DNA from: Acidobacteriota bacterium
GTDB lineage: Bacteria; Acidobacteriota; Terriglobia; Bryobacterales; Bryobacteraceae
Length of the DNA: 7,065 nucleotides
Direction: 5' to 3'
NCBI GenBank assembly: GCA_026394095.1
Contig: JAPKYY010000923.1
Location: forward strand, 1-7,065
The notes under the pieces are model-generated. The model did no database searches, had not been told where the DNA came from, and was given only the letters and a program-made list of their open reading frames with translations. The position numbers were made by a program, and so were the translations under genes. Shown here piece by piece: positions 6,312 through 7,065 of the stretch; position 1 is the stretch's first letter, and every line of letters starts with the position of its first letter.

Positions 6312-6319
6312 TCACATCT

Positions 6320-7065
6320 ATGAGCCAGCCATCCCTCACCATCGGTATCGAAGAGGAATACCAAACCATCGACCCGGTAACTCGGGACCTGCGCTCGCAC
6401 ATCAGCGCCGAAATCATTGGTAAAGGCCAACGCATCCTCGCAGAACGCGTCAAGCCGGAAATGCACCAGAGTGTTGTCGAAGTCGGCACCGGCATCTGCC
6501 GCAACATGAAGGAAGCCCGCGCCGACCTGCATGAGCTCCGCACCGGCATCATCAACCTCGCCAAGCAGAACGGCCTCCGCATCGCCGCCGCCTCCACCCA
6601 TCCCTTCGCCGATTGGCGCAAGCAAGAGATCTACCCCGACGAGCGCTACGCCACCATTGTCGAAGACATGCAGTCGGTCGCCCGCTCCAACCTGATCTTT
6701 GGCCTCCACGTCCACATCGGCGTAGAAGACCGCGAAGCCGCCATTCAGATCATGAATGCAGCCCGATACTTTGTTCCCCACATCCTCGGCCTCACCAGCA
6801 ACTCCCCCTTCTGGCTGGGCCTCGAAACCGGCCTCAAGAGCTACCGCTGCAAAGTCTTCGACAAGTTCCCGCGCACCAACATTCCCGATTACTTCCCAAG
6901 CTGGGGCGAGTACACCAACTTCGTCAACCTCCTGATCAAAACCAACTGCATCGACAGCGCGAAGAAGATCTGGTGGGATATCCGCCCGCATCCCCATTTC
7001 CCGACGCTCGAGTTCCGCATCATGGATCTCCCCATGCGCATGGATGAAACCCTCGCCGTCACCGC
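6320..7065 (+). CDS. GCS2/YbdK-type carboxylate-amine ligase (glutamate-cysteine ligase 2 family), 3' end cut
   Basis: 248 codons are visible from ATG 6320 to the window edge; full-length members have about 370, so roughly a third is missing. Family signatures: SLTIGIEEEYQTIDP (5-19) at the N-terminus, where acidic residues of the GIEEE stretch are expected to bind metal-ATP; HQSVVEVGTGIC (49-60); STHPFADW (92-99); FGLHVHIGV (127-135); SNSPFWLGLETGL (160-172); and HFPTLEFRIMDLPM (226-239). These enzymes join a carboxylate to an amine using ATP. YbdK of E. coli has weak glutamate-cysteine ligase activity, and the family also includes ergothioneine-type and other peptide-bond ligases, so the substrate is uncertain. 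GC-rich, C-ending codons resemble the receptor gene rather than brnTA. The start is supported by the conserved N-terminus, but no clear ribosome-binding site precedes it. The gap to brnA is 8 bp. Confidence 0.9.
   Translation, partial: MSQPSLTIGIEEEYQTIDPVTRDLRSHISAEIIGKGQRILAERVKPEMHQSVVEVGTGICRNMKEARADLHELRTGIINLAKQNGLRIAAASTHPFADWRKQEIYPDERYATIVEDMQSVARSNLIFGLHVHIGVEDREAAIQIMNAARYFVPHILGLTSNSPFWLGLETGLKSYRCKVFDKFPRTNIPDYFPSWGEYTNFVNLLIKTNCIDSAKKIWWDIRPHPHFPTLEFRIMDLPMRMDETLAVT

Noticed and set aside
6251..6997. 248-residue minus-strand frame
   Set aside because: It is antisense to the carboxylate-amine ligase, which has conserved family motifs; the reverse frame has none.

Overview
The window most resembles a chromosome segment from an Acidobacteriota bacterium, probably class Terriglobia (Granulicella, Edaphobacter or Terriglobus type). 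This rests on the ~1100-residue Oar-like TonB-dependent receptor with an N-terminal carboxypeptidase-regulatory domain, a family greatly expanded there, on a GC content near 60% with C-ending codons, and on the flavour of the ligase at the right end. It is family-based inference, not a database match.

Layout: the left 1.4 kb is on the minus strand. It holds an exported protein with a C-terminal thioredoxin (TlpA-like) domain and, 31 bp downstream, the first 122 codons of an exported DUF2490-like protein cut by the window edge. They look like a two-gene envelope operon. A 49-bp divergent intergenic region with three AGATT pentamers exactly 10 bp apart separates them from the plus-strand genes. 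The receptor fills 1482-4868. Its stop codon overlaps the GTG start of an aminoglycoside 3-N-acetyltransferase-like gene. That gene is broken by a 57-bp in-frame tandem duplication plus one extra C at the junction, so it reads as a pseudogene (or a sequencing or assembly error).

Next comes a more AT-rich block with a BrnT/BrnA type II toxin-antitoxin pair. The toxin frame has no ATG, GTG or TTG where the family's N-terminus should begin. The best start is a CTG six bases after a strong AGAAGGAG ribosome-binding site, which directly abuts a perfect 6-bp inverted repeat that could be the BrnA operator. The antitoxin gene overlaps the toxin gene by 29 bp. Eight bases after it begins a GCS2/YbdK-type carboxylate-amine ligase, truncated by the right edge.

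How the genes relate: the receptor, a TonB-powered uptake porin, is the dominant envelope function, and the divergent thioredoxin-like and DUF2490-like proteins are also exported. The acetyltransferase is physically coupled to the receptor but appears inactive. The toxin-antitoxin pair is a small self-contained accessory module between it and the ligase. I found no RNA genes, insertion sequences, CRISPR arrays or convincing intrinsic terminators, and no gene-free stretch longer than 49 bp.
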